From positions 95,596-159,595 of the forward strand of contig JABWBH010000013.1 of NCBI GenBank assembly GCA_013360585.1: a stretch of 64,000 nucleotides of DNA. The letters run 5' to 3'. This DNA is from Phycisphaerae bacterium. Its GTDB lineage: Bacteria; Planctomycetota; Phycisphaerae; UBA1845. Of the stretch, positions 17,451-26,796 are shown one piece after another. Within the stretch, counting starts at the first letter, position 1; the number at the start of each line of letters is the position of its first letter. A model generated the notes under the pieces. It saw nothing but the letters and a program-made list of their open reading frames with translations, was not told the DNA's origin and did no database searches. Position numbers and translations under genes: made by a program.

Positions 17451-18545
17451 ATGCCGCGCAAAACGTTCGACATCGGACTGGTTGTCGAGGAGCTTTCGAT
17501 CCTCGACGAAAGCGGGCGCGCCGACGCCGCACTCGATCCGAAACTTCCCGAAGCGACTCTGCTGAAGATGCACCGCTTCATGCTGCTGACGCGAAAACTG
17601 GACGAACGCATGATCATGATGCAGCGGCAGGGCCAGATGGGCACCTTCGCTCCGGGGCGCGGGCAGGAAGCAGTCCAGATCGGCTCAATCCTGCCCCTGC
17701 GCAGCGAGGACTGGTACTCTCCCTCCTACCGCTCGTTCGGCGCGCAGCTCTGGCGCGGCTGGACGATCGACCAGCTTCTGCTGTTGTGGGCGGGGTACTT
17801 CGAGGGTTTCGGCTTGCCCGAGGGCGTCAACGATATGCCGATGTCGATCGTGATCGGGTCGCATGTGCCGGTGGCGGTCGGGCTGGGGATGTCGATCAAT
17901 TACCGCGGCGGGGATCAGGTCGTGCTCGTCAACTTCGGCGACGGGGCGTCCTCCGAGGGCGACGTCAGCGAGGCGCTGAACTTCGCCGCGGTATACAAGG
18001 CCCCGGTCATCTTCCTCTGCGAGAACAACGGTTATGCGATCTCCGTCCCGTTTCAGAAGCAATGCGGCGTGCGATCGCTCGCCCAGCGCGGGATCGGTTT
18101 CGGAATGCCCAGCCTTCGCGTGGACGGCAACGACGTGCTGGCGATGGCGGCGGCGACGCAGGAAGCCGTCGATCGCGCCCGACGTCACGAAGGCCCGACG
18201 TTCATCGAGGCCGTCACCTTCAGGATGGAGATGCATACCACCGCAGATGACCCTAAGGTATACCGGTCCGATGAGGAAGTGCGGCGGTGGGAGAAGAAGG
18301 ATCCGATCATGCGCTTTGAGACGTACCTCAAGTCGCGCGGACTGCTCAACGACGCGGGGATCGACCGGGTTGCCGCCGAAATCGAGGAGGAGCTTCGCGT
18401 CGCCCGAGATCGCTTCGCCGCCCGGGCTGTCCAGCGCCCGGAGGAGGTCTTTGACTTTCATTACGCCGTGATGCCCGAAGAACTCGCTGCACAAAAGCGT
18501 GAGTACCTCGCCGACCTGCAACAGGCTCTTGCAGAAGGAAAATGA
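17451..18545 (+). CDS. pdhA: 2-oxoacid (pyruvate) dehydrogenase E1 alpha subunit, orphan
   Basis: 364 residues. ThDP-binding alpha subunit of a pyruvate or branched-chain 2-oxoacid dehydrogenase. Motifs are RGQEAVQIGS, the GSHVPVAVGLGMS segment, ThDP motif GDGASSEGDVSEALNFAAV ending in CENNGYAIS, and HTTADDPKVYRS, the phosphorylation-loop region. I start at ATG 17451 (MPRKTFDIGL); the frame is open far upstream, but that part is shadow sequence opposite transketolase. The E1 beta and E2 subunits normally follow immediately, but the next gene is an unrelated exported protein 263 bp away. Pyruvate versus branched-chain specificity cannot be settled from sequence alone. Confidence 0.85.
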   Translation: MPRKTFDIGLVVEELSILDESGRADAALDPKLPEATLLKMHRFMLLTRKLDERMIMMQRQGQMGTFAPGRGQEAVQIGSILPLRSEDWYSPSYRSFGAQLWRGWTIDQLLLLWAGYFEGFGLPEGVNDMPMSIVIGSHVPVAVGLGMSINYRGGDQVVLVNFGDGASSEGDVSEALNFAAVYKAPVIFLCENNGYAISVPFQKQCGVRSLAQRGIGFGMPSLRVDGNDVLAMAAATQEAVDRARRHEGPTFIEAVTFRMEMHTTADDPKVYRSDEEVRRWEKKDPIMRFETYLKSRGLLNDAGIDRVAAEIEEELRVARDRFAARAVQRPEEVFDFHYAVMPEELAAQKREYLADLQQALAEGK

Positions 18546-18684
18546 ATCCGTCCCCGGTTCCTTCGGAGGACTTTGCGGGGTAGACCGGACGCTTTCGACG
18601 TCCTAGGCTTGAGGGTACGTCCCGGAATCAGGCCGCTGGGGGGCATGTCAGGCGGTCCGGGGCGATTGTGAGAGGCGGGTTATT

Positions 18685-18728
18685 CCGATAAACTCGGACT
18701 GGGGTTCGGAATCATTCTGGACCGATAA
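18685..18728 (+). promoter_or_regulatory. Two CCGATAA motifs upstream of the exported Ig-like protein
   Basis: CCGATAA occurs at 18685-18691 and 18722-18728, about 80 bp before the start of the exported protein. The same heptamer is the core of the inverted repeat at 9961/10028. It could be a shared operator or chance; listed for checking only. Confidence 0.2.
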
Positions 18729-18808
18729 CAAAACCACGACCGGCGGGTCGCACCGCGCTTTGCGCGGATCGGCGACGGGTTTGTTTCAGCTCCGTGGAGG
18801 CGAGGCAT

Positions 18809-21025
18809 ATGTCAATCCGGAAGACGGCGGGAGTGTTGTTGACGTTCGGGCTTGCAGCGAGCGTGGTGCAGGCCGACATCGTGGTGACCTTGCGGGCAGT
18901 CGACGGCGGCGGGAATGAAATCGTCGATCCGGTTCCGGCTGGAACCGAAGTGTTCGTCGACGTGCTTCTGTCGTCATCCGGGGTGGATAACCCCCTCTTT
19001 AACCTGCGCAGCCTCCAGTTCGACTTCACGGATACCGGCGCGGGCATTGTGCTTTCCGACTTCGAGTGGCGCCTGCAGGACACGGGGATCCTGTCCGACG
19101 CTTTGTATTTCAAGGATACCACGCTCTTCCCCGGCCGGGTCAGCGCGGACTACGCCAACCTGGAGCAGGATGACGACGGCGACGGCGACATCGACGACGA
19201 CGTGGACCCGCGCTTCATCGTCGCGCTGGACGGCGACCCGGTGCGCGTGGCGCGGATGACGGCCACGGTGAACGACTCGGACACGATCGACGCGACGCGG
19301 CGCGACACGGGCGACCCGAACCGGACGGATCAGGGCGTGCGATTCCTGGCGCGGTTTACGTCGCCGAAGACGTTCCGCCTGCCCCTCGGCAACGTGAAAG
19401 GCGGGGCGCTGACGATTGCGGTTGAGGGCGGAGCGACTCCGGACAACGACACCTGCGACACGGCGATCGCGGTGACCGACGGTTCGACCGAGTTTGACGT
19501 TGTCGACGCGACGACTGAGGGCTTTGAGGAGCCGGGTTGCGACTTCTGCTGCAACAACGCCCAGCTCGCCAACGACATCTGGTATTCGTACACGGCGACC
19601 TGCGACGGCACGCTGACGATCGAGCTTTGCGGCAGCGATGCGGACACGAGACTCGCGGTTTACGGTGAGACGTGTCCGGCGGATTCGGGCGAGACGCTGG
19701 CGTGCAACGACGATGCCTGCGGATTGCAGTCGCGCGTAACGCTGGAAACGACGGCGGGCACCGCCTACCTGATTCGCGTGGGCAGTTTCGCGGGCAGTCT
19801 CGGCAAGGGCGCTTTGACGATCACGTGCTCGCCGGACGAGTGCGCGCCCGGTTGTCCGGTTGAGAACGTCGGCGACGGGGTTTGCGATCCCGCGTGCAAC
19901 AACGCGGATTGCAACTTTGACGGCGGCGACTGTCAGGGCGGGGGCGGGGGTGGCGGCGGAGGAGGGGGTGGCGGCGGCGCGGTGCTGACACAACTGGCGA
20001 TCACGCCGCCTTCGTTCGAGATCGAGGTTGGCGGCACGCAGCAGCTTGTCGTCACCGGAACCTTCTCGGACGGGTCGGTCCGCGACCTGACCGCGGCGAG
20101 TACCGGAACGACGTACACGCAGGCGGGCGACGTGGTGACGGTTACGGCGGACGGCCTCGTCACCGGAGCGGCGGAAGGCGCCGGGACGGTCACGGCGACC
20201 AACGGCGCGGTCTCCGCCAGCACGTCGGCGACCGTCAGCGAAGCCCCGCCGGAGGTCACGCTCGAGGATCTGATCGTCAACCCCGACGCGTTCACGATCA
20301 CCAGCGCCAACGGGCGCGTGCAACTGCGCGTTCTCGGCGTCTTCTCGAACAACGCCCGGCGCGACCTGACGCTCGCCGCCAGCGGCACGACGTACAACGT
20401 CGACACTGACGGCATCGTCACGATCAGCGTGGACGGTCTGGTCACGCCGATCTCCGACGGTCAGGCGACGATCACGATCGAGAACGACGGGGTGACCGAA
20501 ATCGCGGTGGCGACGGTCGCGCTGGCGGACGAGCCGGGTGAGTGCGAAGACGACATCGTGGTTCTTGATTCGGTCCGCTTCGCGGTGGACAACCTGACGA
20601 TCGACGAGGATGAGGACATTCAACTCGTTCTCCTCGGCGTGAACTGCGACGGCTCGATCGTCGAGAACCTTCAGTCGTCTGACGAAAGCTCGTTCACGTC
20701 GAGCGACGAGAGCGTCGCGACGGTGCTGAACAACGGCGTCCTGTCGGGGGTGTCCGAGGGCGAGGCCGACATCACGGCGACGTTCCGGGGCTTCACGGCC
20801 ACGCTGCATGTGATCGTGCTGCCGGTGGACGAGCCCCCGGGGCAGGGTAACGATAACGACAACGAAAACGACAACACAAACGGCAACGAGAACGACAACG
20901 AAGGCGGCGATGGCGGAAACGGCGGCTGCCGCGGCGGCGCGCCGTGCGGGACGCTCGGGTTCGTCGAAGCGTTGTGGCTGGGGCTGGGCTGGTACGGCCT
21001 GCGCCGCCGGCGTTTCCGCGCCTGA
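18809..21025 (+). CDS. Large exported multidomain surface protein (PPC, LNR, Ig-like, C-terminal sorting tail)
   Basis: 738 residues; GGAGG at 18796-18800 lies 8 nt before the ATG. Order of parts: a signal peptide (RKTAGVLLTFGLAASVVQA); a cohesin-like or beta-sandwich region (about 25-195) with an Asp-rich loop; a pre-peptidase C-terminal (PPC) domain (about 210-340) with several Cys; a Lin-12/Notch repeat (about 345-377) reading CNNADCNFDGGDC at its end; a run of about 12 Gly; two or three BIG2-type Ig-like domains (about 398-670); an Asn/Asp/Glu repeat (NDNDNENDNTNGNENDNE); and a C-terminal tail, CRGGAPCGTLGFVEALWLGL then GWYGLRRRRF. The tail has the motif-helix-Arg layout of bacterial C-terminal sorting signals. 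Cell-surface location is inferred and the role is unknown. An intrinsic terminator candidate lies downstream. Confidence 0.85.
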   Translation: MSIRKTAGVLLTFGLAASVVQADIVVTLRAVDGGGNEIVDPVPAGTEVFVDVLLSSSGVDNPLFNLRSLQFDFTDTGAGIVLSDFEWRLQDTGILSDALYFKDTTLFPGRVSADYANLEQDDDGDGDIDDDVDPRFIVALDGDPVRVARMTATVNDSDTIDATRRDTGDPNRTDQGVRFLARFTSPKTFRLPLGNVKGGALTIAVEGGATPDNDTCDTAIAVTDGSTEFDVVDATTEGFEEPGCDFCCNNAQLANDIWYSYTATCDGTLTIELCGSDADTRLAVYGETCPADSGETLACNDDACGLQSRVTLETTAGTAYLIRVGSFAGSLGKGALTITCSPDECAPGCPVENVGDGVCDPACNNADCNFDGGDCQGGGGGGGGGGGGGGAVLTQLAITPPSFEIEVGGTQQLVVTGTFSDGSVRDLTAASTGTTYTQAGDVVTVTADGLVTGAAEGAGTVTATNGAVSASTSATVSEAPPEVTLEDLIVNPDAFTITSANGRVQLRVLGVFSNNARRDLTLAASGTTYNVDTDGIVTISVDGLVTPISDGQATITIENDGVTEIAVATVALADEPGECEDDIVVLDSVRFAVDNLTIDEDEDIQLVLLGVNCDGSIVENLQSSDESSFTSSDESVATVLNNGVLSGVSEGEADITATFRGFTATLHVIVLPVDEPPGQGNDNDNENDNTNGNENDNEGGDGGNGGCRGGAPCGTLGFVEALWLGLGWYGLRRRRFRA

Positions 21026-21515
21026 CCCGCAACCGGGCGAGGGTAAGACCGGGAAAGGGGTCAAAGACCCGAAGGCGTCCGCAAAGTCAAAGAGCGCTTC
21101 CTGATCCTTGACCTTGCGGCGTGACGTCGAAGGAAGGCGGGGGCGGCTCGGTTTTGTGAGAGCGTTTTGCGGGCGCGGCTCGGTCCAGCGTCAGCGTCAA
21201 GAACGAGGAGAATCAGCGGGGCGGGGCGGCGACCTGCCCCGCTTTATTTTGCGCGCAGGAGACGCCGGGCGAGCGGTGCCGTCGGCTCCGCGGCGCGTTT
21301 CTTGACGGCGCGAGCCGCCCTCTTACACTTTCATCCGCGTTCCGCATTGAGAAATCCGGAACACCCCGCACCGACGCGCTTCGGTTCGCAGAGACGAGCA
21401 TCGTTGCCTTCGCACATCTGCGTCCCTCTGCGTCTTCTGCGGATTCGCTGGTTTGAGGGCAAGGCACGCGCCGCACAGGGACGGCGGCACGGACGCGAGC
21501 AAAGGAGCAACTGTC
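21026..21515. other. Intergenic region between exported protein and GAPDH
   Basis: 490 bp with short overlapping open frames of shadow character only. The one structured element is the terminator-like hairpin at 21215-21249. The GAPDH leader probably lies in the last 200 bp, but no clear promoter could be read. Confidence 0.5.
21215..21249 (+). terminator. Candidate intrinsic terminator
   Basis: AGCGGGGC (21215-21222) pairs with GCCCCGCT (21236-21243) across a 13-nt loop, followed by TTATTTT. The T tract is interrupted, and the hairpin lies 190 nt after the exported-protein stop codon. Confidence 0.5.
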
Positions 21516-22541
21516 ATGGCGGTTCGGGTGGCGATCAACGGGCTCGGCAGGATCGGCAAGATCGTGTTTCGCATCATGTCGCAGCGGGCGTCCGACTTCG
21601 AGGTCGTCGCCGTCAACGATCTGACCGACGTGCCCTCCCTCGCACACCTGCTCAAATACGACTCCGTCCACGGCCGGTTTGAGAAGCACGTCGAGGCGAA
21701 GGACGGAGCGATCGTCGTGGACGGCAAGCCGGTCCGGGTGCTGGCGGAGAAGGATCCGTCGAAACTCCCCTGGAAGGAACTCGGCATTGACGTCTGCATC
21801 GAATCCACCGGCGTTTTCACAAAGCGCTCGTCGGAAAAGGGCGGTTACGGCGATCATCTCAAGGCCGGGGCGAAGAAGGTGATCCTTTCCGCGCCCGCCA
21901 GCGACGACCCGGACATCACCGTCGTCCTCGGGGTCAACGATGACCAGCTCAAGGGCAGCCACCTGTGCATCTCGAACGCGAGCTGCACGACGAACTGCCT
22001 CGCTCCGATGGCGAAGGTGATTCACGAGACGTTCGGTCTGGTCGAGGGGCTGATGACGACCGTCCACGCTTACACGAACGACCAGCGCGTCTCCGACCTC
22101 GTGCATAAGGATCTGCGCCGTGCCCGCGCCGCCGCGCAGAACATCATTCCGACGACGACCGGCGCCGCAAAAGCGGTCGGGAAGGTGCTCCCCGCCCTTG
22201 ACGGGAAGCTCAACGGTTTTTCCCTGCGCGTGCCGGTGGCGGACGGGTCGATCGTAGACCTGGTCGCCACGGTTCACAAAAGCGCGACCAAGGAGGCGAT
22301 CAACGCCGCGATGAAGGCCGCGTCCGAAGGCAAGATGAAGGGCATTATCGAGTATTGCACGGACCCGATCGTCAGCAGCGACATCATCGGCAGCCCGGCG
22401 AGCTGCATCATCGACGCGGAAAGCACGATGACGATGCCCGGCAAAGGAGGCACGCTCATCAAAGTCGTCGGCTGGTACGACAATGAGTGGGGCTACTCCT
22501 CACGCACGGTGGATCTCGCCGCTCGCGTGGCACGGATGTAG
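21516..22541 (+). CDS. gap: Glyceraldehyde-3-phosphate dehydrogenase, type I
   Basis: 341 residues. NAD(P)-dependent oxidation of glyceraldehyde 3-phosphate in glycolysis. The N-terminal [16 protein letters not shown] dinucleotide motif, the active-site segment [12 protein letters not shown] with catalytic Cys, [27 protein letters not shown] and the C-terminal [11 protein letters not shown] are all intact. AAAGGAG at 21501-21507 is 8 nt before ATG 21516; an in-frame upstream ATG at 21453 would add 21 residues of non-family sequence. Confidence 0.97.
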   Translation: MAVRVAINGLGRIGKIVFRIMSQRASDFEVVAVNDLTDVPSLAHLLKYDSVHGRFEKHVEAKDGAIVVDGKPVRVLAEKDPSKLPWKELGIDVCIESTGVFTKRSSEKGGYGDHLKAGAKKVILSAPASDDPDITVVLGVNDDQLKGSHLCISNASCTTNCLAPMAKVIHETFGLVEGLMTTVHAYTNDQRVSDLVHKDLRRARAAAQNIIPTTTGAAKAVGKVLPALDGKLNGFSLRVPVADGSIVDLVATVHKSATKEAINAAMKAASEGKMKGIIEYCTDPIVSSDIIGSPASCIIDAESTMTMPGKGGTLIKVVGWYDNEWGYSSRTVDLAARVARM

Positions 22542-22641
22542 CAGCGACTGCAGCGAACGCGCGCGCTCGCGAGGTGCGCGGTTAAGCATGTGCGTCGGGA
22601 TACCGCGTGACGGCGGCGGGGGCAGGGTCTATCATGCCCGG

Positions 22642-23436
22642 ATGCGCATTGCACGGTTTCTGACGCGGGACGGGCGCGTGCTTTCGGGGCGCGTCGTTGA
22701 TGAAGACACGGCCGAACCGATCGACGGCGACGTGTTCGGCGCGCACACGATCGTGCCGCGCCGCGTGAACGTTGCGCGGTGGCTTGCGCCAGTCGTCCCG
22801 CCGAACATCTTCGCGATCGGGCGCAACTACGCCGCACATGCGAAGGAGACGGGCTCGCAGGTTCCCGAGGCGCCGCTGATCTTCATGAAGGCGACGACGT
22901 CGGTGCTCGATCCGGGCGGCGAGATTGTTCTGCCCGCGCCAGCGCCAAGCGAGGTGGATTTCGAGGCGGAGCTGGCGATCGTCATCGGGCGACGAACGAA
23001 GGACGTTTCTGAAGCGGAGGCGCTGAACTGCGTTTTCGGTTACACCTGTGCCAACGACGTGTCCGCCCGCGACTGCCAGCGCAACGACAAGCAGTGGGCC
23101 CGCGCGAAGGGCTTCGACACGTTCTGCCCCCTCGGACCCTGGATCGTCACGCGGGACGAGCTGGACGCGGCGGCGTGCCCGATCCGCAGCCGGCTTAACG
23201 GCGCGGTCATGCAGGACTCGAACACGCGCGACATGATTCACGGTTGCGCAAAGCTGGTCAGCTACGTGTCTCACCAGTTCACGCTGCTGCCGGGCACGTT
23301 GATCCTGACCGGCACGCCTGAGGGGGTCGGGTTCGCCAGGAAACCTCCCGTGTTTCTGAAACCGGGAGATACGATCGAGGTCGAGATCGGCGGCATCGGC
23401 GTGCTGCGCAACACGGTCCGTGCGGCGAGCGCGTGA
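22642..23436 (+). CDS. Fumarylacetoacetate hydrolase family protein
   Basis: 264 residues. C-terminal FAH fold: FAIGRNYAAHAKETG, PLIFMKATTSVLDPGG, VDFEAELAIVIGRRTKDV (metal-binding Glu pair), GYTCANDVSARDCQ and LTGTPEGVGFARKPPVFLKPGD. Members include 2-hydroxyhepta-2,4-diene-1,7-dioate isomerase/decarboxylase, acylpyruvases and oxaloacetate decarboxylases, so the exact reaction is open. I start at ATG 22642 (MRIARFLTRDG). It follows GAPDH by 100 bp and ends 44 bp before the convergent gltX. A true fumarylacetoacetase is encoded separately at 29168. Confidence 0.87.
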   Translation: MRIARFLTRDGRVLSGRVVDEDTAEPIDGDVFGAHTIVPRRVNVARWLAPVVPPNIFAIGRNYAAHAKETGSQVPEAPLIFMKATTSVLDPGGEIVLPAPAPSEVDFEAELAIVIGRRTKDVSEAEALNCVFGYTCANDVSARDCQRNDKQWARAKGFDTFCPLGPWIVTRDELDAAACPIRSRLNGAVMQDSNTRDMIHGCAKLVSYVSHQFTLLPGTLILTGTPEGVGFARKPPVFLKPGDTIEVEIGGIGVLRNTVRAASA

Positions 23437-23480
23437 CGGCGACCGAGGCGGCCCGCGGGGACGCGGCGGGCGCGAGGGGT

Positions 23481-24983
23481 TTACCCCGGCGCTCGCAGGG
23501 ACAGGCAGCGCCGGATGCGGGCGCAGGTCGCGGCCTTCCCCAGCAGCGAGAGGCTGTCCTGGATCGGCGGACTGACGGTTGTGCCGGTGATCGCGACGCG
23601 CAGCGGCTGGGCGACGTCGCCCATCTTCAGGGATCGCGCGGCGCATGTGCGTTCAAGAAGGGCGTGCAAAGCCTCGGGCAGCCAGTCCGTCTGCGCGTCC
23701 AGGTCCGTCAGGATTGCGGCGAGCGTCACGTACCCCGCCCCCTCGTTCTTCTCAAGCACTTTCCGCACGGCGTCCGGGGCATATATGACCTCGTCGTCCT
23801 TGATGATCAGGAACCGGGCGGAGTCCTCGACGTCGCGGAACGTACGCAGCCCCTTTTTCGCGGCAAGCAGGCGGGTGAGCGTCGCCTCGTCGAACTTCAA
23901 CAGCGGCGATTGATTGACGGCGAGGAAGTCCTTAAACGCCTCCAGCAGGCGCGCCGGACCGACCCGCGCGCACCACTCTGTATTGAACGCGAGAAGCTTC
24001 TCCCGGTCGAAGCGGGCGTTGGTTCTTCCGACGCGCTCCAGAGAGAACCGCTGCACGAGTTCGTCGAGCGTGAACCGCTCCTGATCGTCGCCGCTGGACC
24101 AGCCGAGCAGCGCCAGGAAATTGATCAGCGCCTCGGGTAGATATCCGGACACGCGGAAATCATGCACCTCGATCTCAGGCGGCTTGCGGCCTTGACGGAT
24201 CGCCTTCTCCTTGTCGCGTTTGCTCATCTTCGTGCCGTCGAGGTTGAAGATGATCGGGAGGTGCGCGTAGCGGGGGGTGCGGAAGCCCAGCGCCCGCTGG
24301 AGGGCGATGTGCTTCGGCGTGTTCATCAGATGCTCCTGGGCGCGGATGACGTGCGAGACGCGCATGCGTTCGTCGTCCACGACGCAGGCGAAGTGATAGG
24401 TCGGCCAGCCGTCGCTCTTGACGATGACGAAGTCTTCGAGTTCCTCGGCGGGCATCGTCACGTCGCCGAGCACCTCGTCATGCACGGTGATCGGCTCGCC
24501 GGTCATTTTGAGGCGGATGACGACGGGGCGCCCCGCCGCCTTCGCGGCCTCGCCCTGCGCCACGGTCGGCAGCGGGTCCGGGCGTACGTACTTGAACGAT
24601 CGCTTTTCGGCCCGGGCTCGCTCGCGCATCGCGTCCAGTTCCGCCGGGGTCTCCAGCGCGTAATACGCACGGCCGGACTGGAGCAGATGCGCGGCGCACG
24701 CCCGGTACTCGTCGAGGCATGCGCTCTGAAAATACGGTCCGAAGTGGCCGCCTTTCTCCGGTCCTTCGTCCCAGTTCATGCCGAGCCAGCGCAGGTCGTC
24801 GAGAATTTTCGCCACCGAGTCCTCGACGTGGCGGTCCTGGTCCGTGTCTTCGATGCGCAGGATGAAGGTTCCGCCGTGGCGGCGCGCCAGGAGGAAATTG
24901 AAAAGGACGGTTCGCGCACCGCCGACGTGAAGATACCCCGTCGGCGACGGCGCGAAACGGACGCGAAGCGGAACCTCGGACAT
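23481..24983 (-). CDS. gltX: Glutamate-tRNA ligase
   Basis: 500 residues, class I aminoacyl-tRNA synthetase that charges tRNA-Glu. The HIGH-equivalent motif is in RFAPSPTGYLHVGGART, the ATP-binding KMSKR is in DGTKMSKRDKEKAI, and the C-terminal anticodon-binding cage is present. Start at MSEVPLRVRF: GGGAG lies about 6 nt upstream, and the upstream frame is shadow. Whether it is discriminating or also charges tRNA-Gln cannot be told here. A tRNA-Glu (TTC) and a tRNA-Gln (TTG) are both in this window. Confidence 0.96.
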   Translation of the reverse strand: MSEVPLRVRFAPSPTGYLHVGGARTVLFNFLLARRHGGTFILRIEDTDQDRHVEDSVAKILDDLRWLGMNWDEGPEKGGHFGPYFQSACLDEYRACAAHLLQSGRAYYALETPAELDAMRERARAEKRSFKYVRPDPLPTVAQGEAAKAAGRPVVIRLKMTGEPITVHDEVLGDVTMPAEELEDFVIVKSDGWPTYHFACVVDDERMRVSHVIRAQEHLMNTPKHIALQRALGFRTPRYAHLPIIFNLDGTKMSKRDKEKAIRQGRKPPEIEVHDFRVSGYLPEALINFLALLGWSSGDDQERFTLDELVQRFSLERVGRTNARFDREKLLAFNTEWCARVGPARLLEAFKDFLAVNQSPLLKFDEATLTRLLAAKKGLRTFRDVEDSARFLIIKDDEVIYAPDAVRKVLEKNEGAGYVTLAAILTDLDAQTDWLPEALHALLERTCAARSLKMGDVAQPLRVAITGTTVSPPIQDSLSLLGKAATCARIRRCLSLRAPG

Positions 24984-25074
24984 GTCAGCTCCCTCGAAAT
25001 CCGGCGAAATCCGGAGAAACGACAGCGGAGGATAGTCGCCGGCGGAATGTCTGACCAGCGCGGGCGAGGCGGTC

Positions 25075-25848
25075 TCAGGGGGTCGCGTCGTCTCGCCGCC
25101 GCAGGGTGCGCAGCATCCGCCCTGCGGCACAGGCGGCGCCGAACCCGTTGTCGATGTTGACGACCGTGACGCCGGAGGCGCAGGTGTTGAGCATCGCCAG
25201 CAGCGCGGTCAGCCCGCCGAAGTTCGCGCCGTACCCGGTGCTGGTCGGGACGGCGATCACCGGCTTGTCCGTCAACCCGCCGACGACGCTGGGCAGCGCC
25301 CCTTCCATCCCTGCGACGACGATCAGGACGTCCGCGTCGCGCAGGTCCGTCCACGCCGCGACGAGGCGGTGCAGCCCTGCGACGCCGACGTCGTACACGG
25401 TGTGCGCCGAGAGGTTCATCATGTCGCACGAGACCTTCGCCTCCTCGACGACCGGGGCGTCGCTGGTTCCGGCGGCGAGGATTGCGACGGTCCCGAGCGG
25501 AGCGGCGGCAGGCTCCTGACGCAGGGTGACGGCGCGGGCGCGTATATGATGTTCTGCGTCGGGCGTGCGGCGCCGGATTGCGTCGGCCTGCTCGGGCGCG
25601 GCACGGGTTGCGAGGACGTTTCCGCCCGCGCGGGCCCGGGCGTCAAAGATCGCGGCGGCGTCCTCCGGCGTCTTCCCGGGGCAGAAGATGACCTCCGGGA
25701 ACCCGCAACGGATCGCGCGGTGATGATCGACCCGGGCAAAGGGCAGCGTCTCGAAGGGGAGGATCGCCAGGCGCGCCATCGCGTCCTCGACGGGCGTCGC
25801 GCCGCGGCGCACAGCGTCCAGAAGATCTCGAAGGATCGCCTCCGTCAT
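25075..25848 (-). CDS. larB: LarB-like pyridinium-3,5-biscarboxylic acid synthase (nickel-pincer cofactor)
   Basis: 257 residues. LarB carboxylates and hydrolyses nicotinic acid adenine dinucleotide as the first step to the nickel-pincer cofactor of lactate racemase-type enzymes. The C-terminal half is PurE-like: TVAILAAGTSDAPVVEEA, HTVYDVGVAGLHRL, VVAGMEGALPSVVGGL and PTSTGYGANFGGLTALLAMLN. The N-terminal segment LPFETLPFARVDHHRAIRCGFPEVIFCPGKTPE is typical. I start at MTEAILRDLL; the open frame to 26049 overlaps the upstream gene. No larA, larC or larE is adjacent. Confidence 0.92.
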   Translation of the reverse strand: MTEAILRDLLDAVRRGATPVEDAMARLAILPFETLPFARVDHHRAIRCGFPEVIFCPGKTPEDAAAIFDARARAGGNVLATRAAPEQADAIRRRTPDAEHHIRARAVTLRQEPAAAPLGTVAILAAGTSDAPVVEEAKVSCDMMNLSAHTVYDVGVAGLHRLVAAWTDLRDADVLIVVAGMEGALPSVVGGLTDKPVIAVPTSTGYGANFGGLTALLAMLNTCASGVTVVNIDNGFGAACAAGRMLRTLRRRDDATP

Positions 25849-25901
25849 CAAAGCCCCCGCCAGATCGCCGCCCCGACCCTCCTCCAGGTCGGGCGGTTTC
25901 G

Positions 25902-26540
25902 TCACCACGGTAAGAAGGTGCAACAGCAGATCATCGGAGCAATCACCGACAAGAGCATCGCGGTGACGGCACGCCCCCGGGCCGCAGCGCGGCGCATCCC
26001 GAGGATTGTCAGTATCAGCGCCGGCAACCACAACAACATCCCCAGCCACATCGCCACGCTTGACGCCACGTACCAGCCCGGGATACCGCCGGGGCGGCTC
26101 ATCAGGTCGTCCATCATCCGCTTCTGCGCCTGCATGACCGAAGCACCATCCTGAAAATCCTTTGTGAACGCGAACAACTCCTCGCGATGCGGCGCGAGGA
26201 TCAGCGACATCACCGTGAACGCTGCGATGCTGAGGGCGGCCAGAACGATCGCGATGGTTGCCGACCGACGCGCGTTGGCGTCTTTCCGAGCGGAATCGTC
26301 AGCGAACGTGATCCGGGGTGGTCCGGAAAAGGTCGCCTCCACATCGCCCCAGGGGGCGTCGGGCGACCACGCGGGTCTCGCTCCCGGTATGTCCGCGGCC
26401 GCTTCGATCGGGCCGAGCGTGGACTGCGCCGGCGCCGTGATGGTCGCCCGGCAAAACGGGCACGCGACGAGTTTTTCGGCCCACTCATCGTCGGTCTCGA
26501 TCGGCTGTCGGCACGACGGGCATAAGAATCGGATCACCAT
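25902..26540 (-). CDS. Zinc-ribbon membrane protein
   Basis: 212 residues. An N-terminal zinc ribbon (FLCPSCRQPI then LVACPFCRATI) is followed by a low-complexity linker, one membrane segment (about 105-128) and two further hydrophobic segments near the C-terminus (about 163-185 and 190-210). This layout is common in planctomycete proteins of unknown function. I start at MVIRFLCPSC, the first Met before the ribbon; the in-frame extension to 26591 adds 17 residues. It sits 53 bp upstream of larB on the same strand, so co-transcription is possible. Confidence 0.7.
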   Translation of the reverse strand: MVIRFLCPSCRQPIETDDEWAEKLVACPFCRATITAPAQSTLGPIEAAADIPGARPAWSPDAPWGDVEATFSGPPRITFADDSARKDANARRSATIAIVLAALSIAAFTVMSLILAPHREELFAFTKDFQDGASVMQAQKRMMDDLMSRPGGIPGWYVASSVAMWLGMLLWLPALILTILGMRRAAARGRAVTAMLLSVIAPMICCCTFLPW

Positions 26541-26796
26541 GTCGGGAGAATATGCAACGTCGTCGCGGCCGGTCAAACCGGAACGCTGCACATGAGGGCG
26601 TCAGATCGCGGGACTCGCAGTCAGAGCGGCCTCCCGGCTTTACGGACGCCGTGTTGTCGGACGGATTTCACCCGCAGCGTCGATTTTATTACAATACCTC
26701 TCGGTCTCGGCGTCTTCCGCGCCGAAGGCGCGACGTCGCCGACCCCGCCCGCCGGGAGACCTGGAGCAGTGCGGACGACAGGGGAAAGGGAACATC

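Noticed and set aside
19937..19980. Simple-sequence GC run taken as a possible assembly artefact
   Set aside because: The frame stays open through the Gly run and domains continue normally on both sides.
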